A stretch of 64,000 nucleotides of DNA, taken from positions 186,001-250,000 of the forward strand of contig NZ_JRWG01000005.1 in NCBI RefSeq assembly GCF_001573155.1, in the 5' to 3' direction. Each line of letters begins with the position of its first letter. The stretch's first letter is position 1. The notes under the pieces were generated by a model. It worked only from the letters and a program-made list of their open reading frames with translations. It was not told the origin of the DNA and did not search any database. Origin of the DNA: Aequorivita aquimaris. Its GTDB lineage: Bacteria; Bacteroidota; Bacteroidia; Flavobacteriales; Flavobacteriaceae. The translations under genes were made by a program, and so were the position numbers. Shown here piece by piece: positions 27,478-36,183 of the stretch.

Positions 27478-29712
27478 ATGATACCTAAAGTATTTAGAGA
27501 GGTCATAGACCTAGGTGATGGACGGGAGATTTCCATCGAAACCGGAAAATTGGCAAAACAGGCCCACGGTTCTGTGGTTGTTCAATCCGGAAAATGTATG
27601 TTGCTATGTACTGTAGTTTCAAACTACAAACAGAGCGATGTTGATTTTCTACCTTTAACAGTAGATTATCGCGAAAAATTTGCAGCTTCGGGTCGTTACC
27701 CAGGTGGTTTCTTCAAAAGAGAAGCTAGACCAAGTGACGGTGAAGTTTTAACAATGCGTCTTGTGGATCGCGTATTGCGTCCACTTTTCCCAAAAGATTA
27801 CCACGCTGAAACCCAGGTGATGATCCAATTGATGAGCCACGATGAGGATGTAATGCCAGATGCAATGGCAGGTTTGGCCGCTTCTGCAGCTATACAGCTA
27901 TCCGACTTCCCTTTTGAATGTGCTATTTCTGAAGCGCGCGTGGGAAGAATAGATGGTAAATTCATTATCAACCCAACCCGTGCACAATTGGAGGAATCTG
28001 ACATCGATATGGTAATTGGCGCATCGGCTGATTCTGTAATGATGGTGGAAGGTGAGATGAAGGAAATTAGCGAAGAGGAAATGGTTGAGGCCATTAAATT
28101 TGCCCACGAGCACATCAAAAAACAATGCGAGGCCCAACTTAGATTGGCAGAAGCTGTTGGCAGAAAAGAAGTTCGCGAATACGAACCAGAGCGCGAAGAT
28201 GAAGATTTAAAGAAAAAGATTCACGAGATGGCTTACGATAAAGTATATGCCGTAGCGAAGTCTGCTTCTTCAAAACACGATAGAAGCGCTTCTTTTGATG
28301 CAATTAAAGAAGAAATTAAAGCCACGTTTTCTGAAGAGGAATTGGAAGATTTTGGAGATTTAATTTCAAAATATTATTACAAAGCAGAAAAAGCTGCGGT
28401 TCGCGATCTTACCTTAAACGAAGGTTTGCGTTTGGACGGAAGAAAAACCGATCAAATTCGCCCAATCTGGTGCGAGGTTGATTACCTTCCTTCTACACAC
28501 GGTTCGGCTATTTTTACACGTGGTGAAACACAAGCTTTGGCAACCGTTACGTTGGGAACTTCTCGCGAAGCAAACCAAATTGATATGCCATCTTTTGAAG
28601 GCGAAGAGACTTTCTATCTTCACTACAATTTCCCTCCTTTCTCAACTGGTGAGGCACGCCCAATCCGCGGTACTTCACGTAGAGAGGTTGGTCACGGAAA
28701 CTTGGCGCAACGCGCATTGAAAGGAATGATTCCTGCAGATTGCCCTTATACCGTTCGTGTGGTTTCAGAAGTTTTGGAATCTAATGGTTCTTCTTCTATG
28801 GCAACCGTTTGTAGCGGAACTATGGCCTTGATGGATGCCGGCGTTCAATTGAAGAAACCAGTTTCCGGGATTGCAATGGGATTGATTTCTGATGGCGAAA
28901 CTGGAAAATATGCAGTGCTTTCAGATATTTTGGGTGATGAAGATCACTTGGGCGATATGGACTTTAAAGTTACCGGAACGACTGACGGGATCACCGCTTG
29001 CCAGATGGACATTAAAGTAAAAGGTCTTTCTTATGAAATTTTGGTAAACGCTTTAAAGCAAGCCGCTGCCGGAAGACTTCACATTCTTGAAAAATTGACG
29101 GATACCATCGCACAACCAAATGCAGATGTGAAACCTCATGCTCCAAAAATGGTTACCGTTACTATTCCGAACGAATATATTGGTGCATTGATTGGACCTG
29201 GCGGAAAAGTAATCCAAGAACTGCAAAAAGCTACAAAGACTACAATTGTAATCAACGAAGATCCCGTTACTGAAGAAGGTATTGTTGAAATTCTTGGAAC
29301 AAACCAAGAGGGAATTGATGCCGTATTGGCGAAAATTGATTCGCTTACTTTTAAGCCAGAAGTGGGTAGTGTTTACGAAGTGAAAGTTATCAAGATGCTT
29401 GATTTTGGGGCTGTTGTTGAATACACAGACGCTCCCGGAAACGAGATTTTACTTCACGTTTCTGAACTTGCTTGGGAACGTACCGAAAATGTTAGCGATG
29501 TTGTAAACATGGGCGATGTATTTGATGTGAAGTTTTTAGGAATTGATCCAAGAACCAAAAAAGAACGCGTTTCCCGAAAGGCATTGTTGCCAAAACCGGA
29601 AGGTTTTAAAGAGCGCCCTCCACGTGATGACAAACGTAACGGCGGACGTGATAACCGAGGGCGCGACAACCGTGGCCGTGACAATCGCGATAGAGACAGA
29701 AAGAGAGATTAA
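27478..29712 (+). CDS. pnp: Polyribonucleotide nucleotidyltransferase (PNPase)
   Basis: A 744-aa exoribonuclease that degrades RNA 3' to 5' with phosphate. Domains in order: RNase PH 1 (about 14-145), helical linker (about 150-240), RNase PH 2 (about 320-455, with [30 protein letters not shown]), KH domain with GPGG loop near 575 ([13 protein letters not shown]), S1 domain (about 625-695, [20 protein letters not shown]). A C-terminal tail of about 45 residues is rich in Arg, Gly, Asp and Asn with repeated RGRDN units, likely an RNA-binding or disordered tail. It has a structured leader and a terminator downstream. Confidence 0.97.
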   Translation: MIPKVFREVIDLGDGREISIETGKLAKQAHGSVVVQSGKCMLLCTVVSNYKQSDVDFLPLTVDYREKFAASGRYPGGFFKREARPSDGEVLTMRLVDRVLRPLFPKDYHAETQVMIQLMSHDEDVMPDAMAGLAASAAIQLSDFPFECAISEARVGRIDGKFIINPTRAQLEESDIDMVIGASADSVMMVEGEMKEISEEEMVEAIKFAHEHIKKQCEAQLRLAEAVGRKEVREYEPEREDEDLKKKIHEMAYDKVYAVAKSASSKHDRSASFDAIKEEIKATFSEEELEDFGDLISKYYYKAEKAAVRDLTLNEGLRLDGRKTDQIRPIWCEVDYLPSTHGSAIFTRGETQALATVTLGTSREANQIDMPSFEGEETFYLHYNFPPFSTGEARPIRGTSRREVGHGNLAQRALKGMIPADCPYTVRVVSEVLESNGSSSMATVCSGTMALMDAGVQLKKPVSGIAMGLISDGETGKYAVLSDILGDEDHLGDMDFKVTGTTDGITACQMDIKVKGLSYEILVNALKQAAAGRLHILEKLTDTIAQPNADVKPHAPKMVTVTIPNEYIGALIGPGGKVIQELQKATKTTIVINEDPVTEEGIVEILGTNQEGIDAVLAKIDSLTFKPEVGSVYEVKVIKMLDFGAVVEYTDAPGNEILLHVSELAWERTENVSDVVNMGDVFDVKFLGIDPRTKKERVSRKALLPKPEGFKERPPRDDKRNGGRDNRGRDNRGRDNRDRDRKRD

Positions 29713-29731
29713 TTTTTCTTTTTAATACAAT

Positions 29732-29765
29732 AAACGCCTTTCAGCAATGGAGGGCGTTTTTTTAT
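29732..29765 (+). terminator. Rho-independent terminator after pnp
   Basis: Stem AAACGCC / GGCGTTT, with an additional CT/AG pair region and a loop of about 12 bases, followed by seven or more T residues. Confidence 0.85.
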
Positions 29766-29825
29766 GCTTACACGCAACCTTTTAAAAACTTTCAGACTAT
29801 AGAGTAACAACGTAATGATACATTT

Positions 29826-30863
29826 ATGAAAAATATTTGGTTTTTATCGCTTATTCTACTTTTTACAATCATATCTTCCTGTGAAAACGAACCCATAAGC
29901 AAAGCAGATCCTTCAAGAGTTATCAAAGTAGATTCTGAACTTTATAATCTAATTGAACGCGCTGCCGGTAATGATTTTGACAATGAAATTACTTGTATTG
30001 ACTTTAATTACGCCTTTACATTGATAATTTATGATGAAAATATGGATATTTTCGGCTACCAGATAATAAAAAGTGATATTGAATTCAGTGAGTTTTTGGG
30101 TGCATTAGGGGAAGATAAATCCATAAGTTTAAGCTATCCTATCACCAGCATTCTAAATGACGGTCAACCATACACTATCAATAACAATGAAGAGTTGAAA
30201 GATGCAATAGATCAATGTTTGGGAGCCGACACGGTTATTACCTGCAACAATATTCTTACTGAAACTTCGTGTATTTGGAAGGTAAATCATTTAGACGGTC
30301 CCAACAGCGAATACGACGGCTCTTATTTTGAAGTGAGCAATTTGGGGAATGCAGCACTTTATTTTCAAGAGAACGCTTTCGGCGGAACTTGGGTTTCCTA
30401 TTTTATAGAAGATGAATTACATCTCAATATCTTTTTGACGGGAAATGAAAACGTAAGTGATGATTGGAATTTTGACTGGAAAATAACAAGTTTTGACCCA
30501 GGGCAAATACAAATTGAAAATGGCACAGATCGTATTTCCCTCATCAAGGACTGTTACCAACCTTGTAGAAAAATTCTCTTTGAGGAATGCGAAACCGAGC
30601 CAAATTCAGGCAGAGCTATATTTGATTTGGAAAGTTATTTTGAATGTTTCTTTCCGTTTTCGGGTATTCCAGACCCTTCAACCGTTACTTGGAATTACTA
30701 TGAAAATTACGATGATATGCTGGAGGGCTTAAATCCCATAACCAATTTATTGTATGAAAACAGGGAAAATCCACAGGTAATTTATGTTAGATTTGATAAT
30801 ATAAACACCGGGATTCAGGTTTCCGGAGTACCCATCGTTTTAAAAGCCCTTAACTGTTTCTAA
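29826..30863 (+). CDS. Uncharacterised Cys-rich lipoprotein upstream of a sigma factor
   Basis: A 345-aa protein with a lipoprotein signal (IISSC, Cys19). The mature protein contains about nine cysteines (for example CIWK, CYQPCRK, ECETE, ECFFPF, NCF at the very end), suggesting several disulfides in an extracytoplasmic beta-rich fold. A CIWKV...DGSYFEVSNLG segment resembles ligand-binding lipocalin-like lipoproteins, but I cannot assign a family. Only 15 bp separate its stop from the TTG start of the sigma-factor gene, so the three genes 29826-32046 probably form one operon. A role in sensing or as a regulon member is inference. Confidence 0.7.
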   Translation: MKNIWFLSLILLFTIISSCENEPISKADPSRVIKVDSELYNLIERAAGNDFDNEITCIDFNYAFTLIIYDENMDIFGYQIIKSDIEFSEFLGALGEDKSISLSYPITSILNDGQPYTINNNEELKDAIDQCLGADTVITCNNILTETSCIWKVNHLDGPNSEYDGSYFEVSNLGNAALYFQENAFGGTWVSYFIEDELHLNIFLTGNENVSDDWNFDWKITSFDPGQIQIENGTDRISLIKDCYQPCRKILFEECETEPNSGRAIFDLESYFECFFPFSGIPDPSTVTWNYYENYDDMLEGLNPITNLLYENRENPQVIYVRFDNINTGIQVSGVPIVLKALNCF

Positions 30864-30878
30864 AATTTCAAAATTTAT

Positions 30879-31424
30879 TTGAAGGAAGCCGAACTTATAA
30901 AAGCGTGTATTAAAAATAACCGGACAGCACAAAATGAGTTGTTCCGAAAGTACAAAGACACCCTATATTTTACCTCGCTGAAATATTGCAGAAACGAAAC
31001 CGATGCCGAAGACAACCTACACGATGCTTTTATAACAATTTTTCAAAAATTAAAAACATATAAAAGCCAGGGTTCATTCGAAGGTTGGATGAAACGAATT
31101 ACAATCTTTAAAGCAATTGATAAATACAAAACAAAAAAGCCCCTGAATATTGAAATTAAAGAGGATATACTTGAAGATGAAGTGATAGTTGAAAAGGAAG
31201 AAAACCTTTCGCTGGACCAACTTTTGGCTCTAATACAGGATTTACCGGATCAGTACAGGCTTGTGTTCAATCTTTACCAAATGGATGGTTTTTCACACAA
31301 GGAAATTGCGTCATTTTTAAATATTTCTGAAGGAACTTCAAAATCAAACTATCATCGCTCAAAACTCATTTTACGTGATAAAATTATTACGTTAAGCAAG
31401 GAAATTAACCCAAAAACATATTGA
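30879..31424 (+). CDS. ECF-type RNA polymerase sigma factor
   Basis: A 181-aa sigma-70 family protein with region 2 (LFRKYKDTLYFTSLKYCRNETDAEDNLHDAFITIFQKL, about 22-60, shown by the DAEDNLHDAF core) and region 4 (LPDQYRLVFNLYQMDGFSHKEI, ISEGTSKSNYHRSK, about 124-165). Regions 1 and 3 are absent, as expected for ECF sigmas. The start is TTG at 30879; there is no in-frame ATG before region 2 is lost. It is followed one base later by a membrane protein with anti-sigma-like layout, and preceded by a lipoprotein. It presumably directs RNA polymerase to a small regulon in response to an envelope signal. Confidence 0.9.
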   Translation: MKEAELIKACIKNNRTAQNELFRKYKDTLYFTSLKYCRNETDAEDNLHDAFITIFQKLKTYKSQGSFEGWMKRITIFKAIDKYKTKKPLNIEIKEDILEDEVIVEKEENLSLDQLLALIQDLPDQYRLVFNLYQMDGFSHKEIASFLNISEGTSKSNYHRSKLILRDKIITLSKEINPKTY

Positions 31425-31425
31425 A

Positions 31426-32046
31426 ATGGGAGAAAAAAAAGACATAGGAAAGCTTTTTGAAAATAAGCTGAACAAAGGAAAAAAAGCTCCCAAAAATACA
31501 CTTTGGGAGAAAATAAATACTTCGCTTGACGAAGAAAAACACCGTAGAAAAAGAATCTTTTACTATTGGATTTCGGGAGGTGTGATTTTAACTTTATTGG
31601 GAGCGTTTTTGCTTTTTGGCAACAGTGATTTTTTGAAAATCAATTCAACTGTAACAAAAAAGTATAATGAAATTTTGGAAAATACCGTTTCTTCCTCGGA
31701 AAAAGTAGGTAATGTAAAATCCACTGAAACTTTACCTATTGATTCACTTTCCGCAGAACTCCAAGATGAAAAGTTGAGTAAAATAGCAACGGTTGAAGAA
31801 AATCAGCCTGTAAATTCTTTACAGAAATCAGAAGGGAAAGAATCAATTAATACTTCTGAAAAAAAGGTTTCAAAAAGTAAAAGCTTAGATGAAACTTTTA
31901 CAGTTTCAGAAAAATTTTATTACTACAACAGCCGTGACGGAAGACAAATTGTAACCCAAGACAAAAAAGAAATTGACAGTTTAATTTTAAAAAACAAAAA
32001 CGAGCTAGATTCTGCAAATATTAAAAAGAAAGATACTTTAAAGTAA
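31426..32046 (+). CDS. Putative membrane anti-sigma factor
   Basis: A 206-aa protein with a short cytoplasmic N-terminus (about 1-45, containing NTLWEKINTSLDEEKHRRKR), one transmembrane helix (about 46-64, YYWISGGVILTLLGAFLLF) and a Lys/Glu/Ser-rich extracytoplasmic tail of about 140 residues. This one-helix layout directly after an ECF sigma gene is what is expected of an anti-sigma factor, but no canonical zinc-binding HxxxCxxC motif is present, so it is not a ZAS-type. Start ATG at 31426 is one base after the sigma stop. Functional assignment rests on position and topology only. Confidence 0.6.
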   Translation: MGEKKDIGKLFENKLNKGKKAPKNTLWEKINTSLDEEKHRRKRIFYYWISGGVILTLLGAFLLFGNSDFLKINSTVTKKYNEILENTVSSSEKVGNVKSTETLPIDSLSAELQDEKLSKIATVEENQPVNSLQKSEGKESINTSEKKVSKSKSLDETFTVSEKFYYYNSRDGRQIVTQDKKEIDSLILKNKNELDSANIKKKDTLK

Positions 32047-32178
32047 TAATTAAATTGCTTCTGTAGTTTAATATTAAGAAGATTTTTAAAAAAAATTAAA
32101 ACTTTTGTAACCTTTTCCGTATTTGTTACGTATAACCCAACACACAAGTTTAAACCTTAATCTACAGGACAAACCTTA

Positions 32179-33042
32179 ATGAGACAACTTAAAATTACAA
32201 AGCAGGTAACCAATAGGGAAACTGCTTCATTAGACAAGTATCTTCAAGAAATTGGAAAAGTTGACTTAATCACCGCAGACGAAGAAGTAGAATTGGCACA
32301 GCGCATAAAAGCGGGTGACCAGCGCGCTTTGGAAAAATTGACCAAAGCAAACCTTCGTTTCGTAGTTTCGGTGGCAAAGCAATACCAAAACCAAGGACTT
32401 ACCCTTCCAGACCTTATTAATGAAGGAAACCTTGGCCTTATTAAAGCCGCACAACGTTTTGACGAAACCCGTGGTTTCAAATTTATCTCGTATGCAGTTT
32501 GGTGGATTCGTCAGTCAATTTTACAAGCTTTGGCAGAGCAATCACGTATTGTGCGGTTGCCATTGAACAAAATTGGAAGCATCAACAAGATAAATAAAAT
32601 GTATGCTTATCTTGAGCAAGCCAATGAGCGCCCGCCTTCCGCAGAGGAAATTGCAAAGGAGCTGGATATGACCATCAACGATGTAAAAGAGTCCATGAAA
32701 AACTCTGGCCGTCACGTATCCATGGACGCACCGCTTGTGGAAGGAGAAGACAGTAACCTTTATGACGTATTGCGAAGTGGTGAGAGTCCAAACCCAGACC
32801 GTTCCTTATTGCACGAATCACTTCGAACCGAAATTGAACGCGCATTGGAAACCCTTACTCCCCGTGAGGCAGATGTAATTCGGCTGTACTTCGGTCTAGG
32901 TGATCAGCACCCGATGACCTTGGAAGAAATTGGTGAAACTTTTGATCTTACCCGTGAGCGTGTGCGCCAAATCAAGGAAAAAGCAATAAGAAGATTGAAG
33001 CACACTTCGCGAAGCAAAATATTGATGACCTATTTGGGATAA
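32179..33042 (+). CDS. rpoD: Primary RNA polymerase sigma factor (RpoD/SigA type)
   Basis: A 287-aa group 1 sigma of the Bacteroidota type, far shorter than E. coli RpoD because region 1.1 and the non-conserved region are missing. Region 1.2 is [23 protein letters not shown] (about 18-40), region 2 is [17 protein letters not shown] and [13 protein letters not shown] (about 78-115), region 3 follows, and the region 4 helix-turn-helix is [18 protein letters not shown] near 258. It reads the TAnnTTTG / TTTG promoters seen in this window. Tandem terminators follow at 33061-33107 and 33120-33147. Confidence 0.95.
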   Translation: MRQLKITKQVTNRETASLDKYLQEIGKVDLITADEEVELAQRIKAGDQRALEKLTKANLRFVVSVAKQYQNQGLTLPDLINEGNLGLIKAAQRFDETRGFKFISYAVWWIRQSILQALAEQSRIVRLPLNKIGSINKINKMYAYLEQANERPPSAEEIAKELDMTINDVKESMKNSGRHVSMDAPLVEGEDSNLYDVLRSGESPNPDRSLLHESLRTEIERALETLTPREADVIRLYFGLGDQHPMTLEEIGETFDLTRERVRQIKEKAIRRLKHTSRSKILMTYLG

Positions 33043-33060
33043 TTCCCGTAAAGATAACTT

Positions 33061-33107
33061 ACAGTATCAGTTTCTCAGTCTTACTGAGAAAATACTGTTC
33101 GTTTTTT
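33061..33107 (+). terminator. First terminator after rpoD (long two-part stem)
   Basis: ACAGTAT (33061-33067) pairs with ATACTGT (33092-33098) and TTTCTCAG (33071-33078) with CTGAGAAA (33084-33091), with a 3-base bulge CAG and loop TCTTA; GTTTTTTG follows. Confidence 0.8.
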
Positions 33108-33119
33108 GATTGATGAATG

Positions 33120-33147
33120 ACCTCGGGCTGATTACCCGAGGTTTTTT
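33120..33147 (+). terminator. Second terminator after rpoD
   Basis: Stem ACCTCGGG / CCCGAGGT with a 7-base loop followed by TTTTTT. It immediately precedes the BLUF gene start at 33164. Confidence 0.9.
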
Positions 33148-33163
33148 CTATCTTTACATTCGC

Positions 33164-33562
33164 ATGGAACACACAATCTGTTATTTAAGCAAAGAAGCCG
33201 AAGCTTTGAAAGATTCAGAGCTTGAAAGCTTGTTTAAATTCATTGTAGCCATGAATCCAACATTAAATATTTCGGGAGCGTTACTTTACAACAATAATTT
33301 CTTTCTGCAAGTGCTGGAAGGCAAAAAGGAAATAATTAAAGAGCTTTTCGCAAAAATTAGGAAAGACAAAAGACACAAAGACATTTTAATGATTTTGGAT
33401 CAAAAAATTGAAAATCGGATTTTCGAAAATTATGAAGCCAACTTCAGTATTATGAAAACAAAGAAGGATATTGAAAAACTCAATACGTATCTTTCACATT
33501 ATGATTTTGAAAACAAATATCCCAAAAACATAAAAACACTTATAGAACCCTTTTTACTTTAA
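33164..33562 (+). CDS. Short BLUF-domain blue-light photoreceptor
   Basis: A 132-aa protein consisting of one BLUF (sensors of blue light using FAD) domain and a short tail. Key residues known from AppA are in place: the Tyr of ICYLSK (Tyr6, flavin hydrogen-bond network), Asn of MNPTLNISGALLY (flavin pocket) and Gln of FFLQVLEG. There is no fused output domain, so it would act through a partner protein or oligomer change. The start is ATG at 33164; an upstream ATG at 33110 would run translation through the rpoD terminator and is rejected. TATCTTTA at 33149-33156 is a near-match to a -7 element only 7 bp before the ATG. rpe follows after 5 bp. Confidence 0.88.
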   Translation: MEHTICYLSKEAEALKDSELESLFKFIVAMNPTLNISGALLYNNNFFLQVLEGKKEIIKELFAKIRKDKRHKDILMILDQKIENRIFENYEANFSIMKTKKDIEKLNTYLSHYDFENKYPKNIKTLIEPFLL

Positions 33563-33567
33563 ATCCA

Positions 33568-34227
33568 ATGAAAAATACAATTATAGCTCCTTCCATACTT
33601 GCAGCAGATTTTGCAAACCTTCAGCGCGATATTGAAATGGTTAACAATAGTGAGGCAGATTGGTTTCATCTTGATGTAATGGACGGGGTTTTTGTACCGA
33701 ATATTTCCTTCGGAATGCCCGTTATAAAAAGTATTGCGGCCCACGCCAAAAAACACTTGGATGTACACTTAATGATAATTGATCCCGATAGGTATATAAA
33801 GACGTTTGCAGATCTGGGGACAAACACCCTCACAGTTCATTATGAAGCCTGCACCCACCTTCACCGTTCGCTGCAGGCAATAAAAGCTGAAGGCATGCAA
33901 GCTGGTGTTGCGTTAAACCCGCATACAAATGTTTCATTACTTGAAGACACCATCAACGACATTGATTTGGTTTGTATGATGAGTGTGAACCCTGGTTTTG
34001 GCGGACAAAGCTTCATTGAAAACACCTATAAAAAAGTAAAACAACTTCGACAAATTATTGAGGCCAATGGCGCTTCAACCAAAATTGAAATAGACGGGGG
34101 CGTGACCAACAAAAACGCAAAACAATTGGTTGATGCAGGCGCCAACGTTTTGGTGGCAGGCAGTTATGTCTTTGGTGCAAGCAATCCATCACAAACCATT
34201 TCTGACTTAAAGGAACTCTTAAAATAA
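33568..34227 (+). CDS. rpe: Ribulose-phosphate 3-epimerase
   Basis: A 219-aa TIM-barrel enzyme that interconverts ribulose-5-phosphate and xylulose-5-phosphate in the pentose phosphate pathway. Family signatures: IAPSILAADFANL, LDVMDGVFVPNISFG (metal-binding His/Asp region), HLDVHLMI, MMSVNPGFGGQSF and EIDGGV. Full length and ordinary. It sits 5 bp after the BLUF gene and 7 bp before the YpdA-like gene, so these three may be cotranscribed. Confidence 0.97.
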   Translation: MKNTIIAPSILAADFANLQRDIEMVNNSEADWFHLDVMDGVFVPNISFGMPVIKSIAAHAKKHLDVHLMIIDPDRYIKTFADLGTNTLTVHYEACTHLHRSLQAIKAEGMQAGVALNPHTNVSLLEDTINDIDLVCMMSVNPGFGGQSFIENTYKKVKQLRQIIEANGASTKIEIDGGVTNKNAKQLVDAGANVLVAGSYVFGASNPSQTISDLKELLK

Positions 34228-34234
34228 TTTTTGA

Positions 34235-35215
34235 ATGTCTATTGACAAAAAAACGAAAGACGCTCTAATAATCGGCGCAGGACCCATAGGCATAGCCTGT
34301 GCGCTTGAATGTAAAAAGAAAGGCTTGGATTATGTTGTGGTGGAGAAAGGCGCGCTAACCAATTCCCTTTACAATTATCCGCTGAACATGACTTTTTTCT
34401 CCACTTCGGAAAAATTAGAGATTGATAACATCCCTTTTATAAGCAGCAATCCCAAGCCTAACAGAAATGAGGCTCTGGAATATTACCGAAGAGTTGCCAC
34501 CTCAAATAATCTTCACATAAACCTGTACGAATCGGTTATTTCTGCCGTAAAAGAGGGTGAATACTTCAATATTATTTCTGATAAAAGCACATATGTCGCT
34601 AGAAACATTATCGTTAGCACTGGTTTTTACGACATTCCAAAAATGTTGAATGTTTCTGGCGAAGAATTGCCAAAAGTGATGCATTACTACAAAGAAGCAC
34701 ATCCCTTTGTAATGCAAAAAGTAATAGTGGTTGGGGCAAGCAACTCTGCTGTTGATGCAGCTTTGGAAATATGGCGAAAAGGCGGTGAGGTAACTATGGT
34801 AGTCAGAGGTTCTGAAATAGGTGAACGGGTAAAATATTGGGTAAAACCCGATATTGAAAACCGAATTAAAGAGGGAAGTATAAAAGCCTATTTTAATTCT
34901 GAAATTGAAAAAATCACAAAATCAGAAGTTTTTATAAAGACTCCCGAAGAATCGGTTAAATTAGAAAACGATTTTGTAGTAGCACTAACAGGTTATAAAC
35001 CCAACTTTACTTTTTTAAAACAATTGGGAATTAAACTTACTGATGACGAAAACTGCTTTCCCACTTACAATCCCGACACAATGGAAAGTAATATAAAAGC
35101 ACTTTATCTGGCCGGAGTAATTTGCGGTGGAATGGAAACCCACAAGTGGTTTATTGAGAACTCCAGAATACACGCCAAAATGATTCTGGAACACATTTCA
35201 AACAAAAATCAATAA
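34235..35215 (+). CDS. ypdA: YpdA-like FAD-dependent bacillithiol disulfide reductase
   Basis: A 326-aa flavoprotein of the pyridine nucleotide-disulfide oxidoreductase class. FAD-binding Rossmann motif is GAGPIGIACAL (14-24) followed by the acidic strand end VVVEKGAL; the NADPH-binding motif is VVGASNSAVDAAL near 165. There is no CxxC redox pair, as in YpdA, which acts on bacillithiol disulfide through a single cysteine. Similarity to the thioredoxin-reductase class is clear; the bacillithiol assignment follows family knowledge. It lies 7 bp after rpe and overlaps the convergent MtfA-like gene by 7 bp at the 3-prime end. Confidence 0.85.
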   Translation: MSIDKKTKDALIIGAGPIGIACALECKKKGLDYVVVEKGALTNSLYNYPLNMTFFSTSEKLEIDNIPFISSNPKPNRNEALEYYRRVATSNNLHINLYESVISAVKEGEYFNIISDKSTYVARNIIVSTGFYDIPKMLNVSGEELPKVMHYYKEAHPFVMQKVIVVGASNSAVDAALEIWRKGGEVTMVVRGSEIGERVKYWVKPDIENRIKEGSIKAYFNSEIEKITKSEVFIKTPEESVKLENDFVVALTGYKPNFTFLKQLGIKLTDDENCFPTYNPDTMESNIKALYLAGVICGGMETHKWFIENSRIHAKMILEHISNKNQ

Positions 35216-36045
35216 TCTGCAAAATTAAAATTTAGCATTTTTTTTGTGTGAAAGTATATTTTAGGAAAAATACGCTTAAAGTCTTGTGGAGATTCAAAAA
35301 AATATTCAGCCAACACAGCCATAAATTCATACTGATTGGTAAATGCATAAGCACGAAAATACTCTGTTCTGTCTAATTGATCTTTTACCTCAGGCTTAGT
35401 TAATTGCCTTAAAATATTTTGAAATTGTTTTGCGAAACGAATTGAATCCAAGTCTCGGTTTTTTTTGGCCTCTAGTTGCATTGCATGCATAAATTCATGA
35501 ATTCCCACATTTAAATTATCATTACTTATAGCAAAACCTTCCTCAAAATCTTTCCATGATAGCACCAATGCCTTTTCTCTAGGATTAAATTCTCCTTTAT
35601 GGTAATTTTTGTTGACCGTGCTAAAAAACTCAGCGGGATAGATAAGTATGAAATCTATTAGGGAATAACTATAATTTTTTCTACCGAAACTAAGCATACA
35701 GCCAATTGCCGCCACCAACACTTTCATATGGTCGGTAATGACCAAATCATCCCTTCCCACATATTTTTTTTCAGAAATAAATTGGGCTACCCTGTGTTGA
35801 AATTGTTTTTTATGTTTTTCAGAAAGTTTATTGTAAAAGATGAAATCCTTTTCTAGTATTTTCAATTTAGAATCGGAGAGTTTTTTATAAACAAAATAAT
35901 GTCTGTAGAGTGGTTTGTCAAAATTTGCTGCATACCAATTTTCAAAAACCCTGAAAAGAAAAAATGCAAACCCAAGTAATACAACTGCATATGCATAGGG
36001 CGCGAGCCAGGGAGCATAGGCTTCAGATAGAAAAAATAATGACAT
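35209..36045 (-). CDS. MtfA-like zinc metallopeptidase, membrane-anchored
   Basis: A 278-aa protein with an N-terminal transmembrane segment (about 8-30) and a zinc-peptidase domain. The active-site motif HEFMH is at about 182-186 (GIHEFMHAMQLEA), and a later Glu (EFMAVLAEYFFE, near 252) is the likely third ligand, matching the M90/MtfA layout. MtfA in E. coli is soluble and interacts with the Mlc regulator; anchoring to the membrane is a difference. Start ATG at 36045. It overlaps the ypdA-like gene by 7 bp. Substrate unknown. Confidence 0.8.
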   Translation of the reverse strand: MSLFFLSEAYAPWLAPYAYAVVLLGFAFFLFRVFENWYAANFDKPLYRHYFVYKKLSDSKLKILEKDFIFYNKLSEKHKKQFQHRVAQFISEKKYVGRDDLVITDHMKVLVAAIGCMLSFGRKNYSYSLIDFILIYPAEFFSTVNKNYHKGEFNPREKALVLSWKDFEEGFAISNDNLNVGIHEFMHAMQLEAKKNRDLDSIRFAKQFQNILRQLTKPEVKDQLDRTEYFRAYAFTNQYEFMAVLAEYFFESPQDFKRIFPKIYFHTKKMLNFNFADY

Positions 36046-36125
36046 AGTATAAATGGTAGCATTTAGGGATTATCATAAATATAACGCTTTTCAGGTATCA
36101 ATATTTCTTTAAAAATAGATATAAA

Positions 36126-36152
36126 AAAATCCCCGGCATGAGCCGGGGATTT
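36126..36152 (-). terminator. Terminator of the susC-susD operon
   Basis: Read on the minus strand: stem ATCCCCGGC / GCCGGGGAT with a 4-base loop followed by a T-run (complement of AAAAAAA), 32 bp after the susD stop. Confidence 0.9.
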
Positions 36153-36183
36153 CTATTGAATAGAGTCTGTAATACACTATTTA

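Noticed and set aside
33110-33163. 18-codon upstream extension of the BLUF protein
   Set aside because: It would start upstream of and translate through the second rpoD terminator; the BLUF domain begins at the ATG at 33164.
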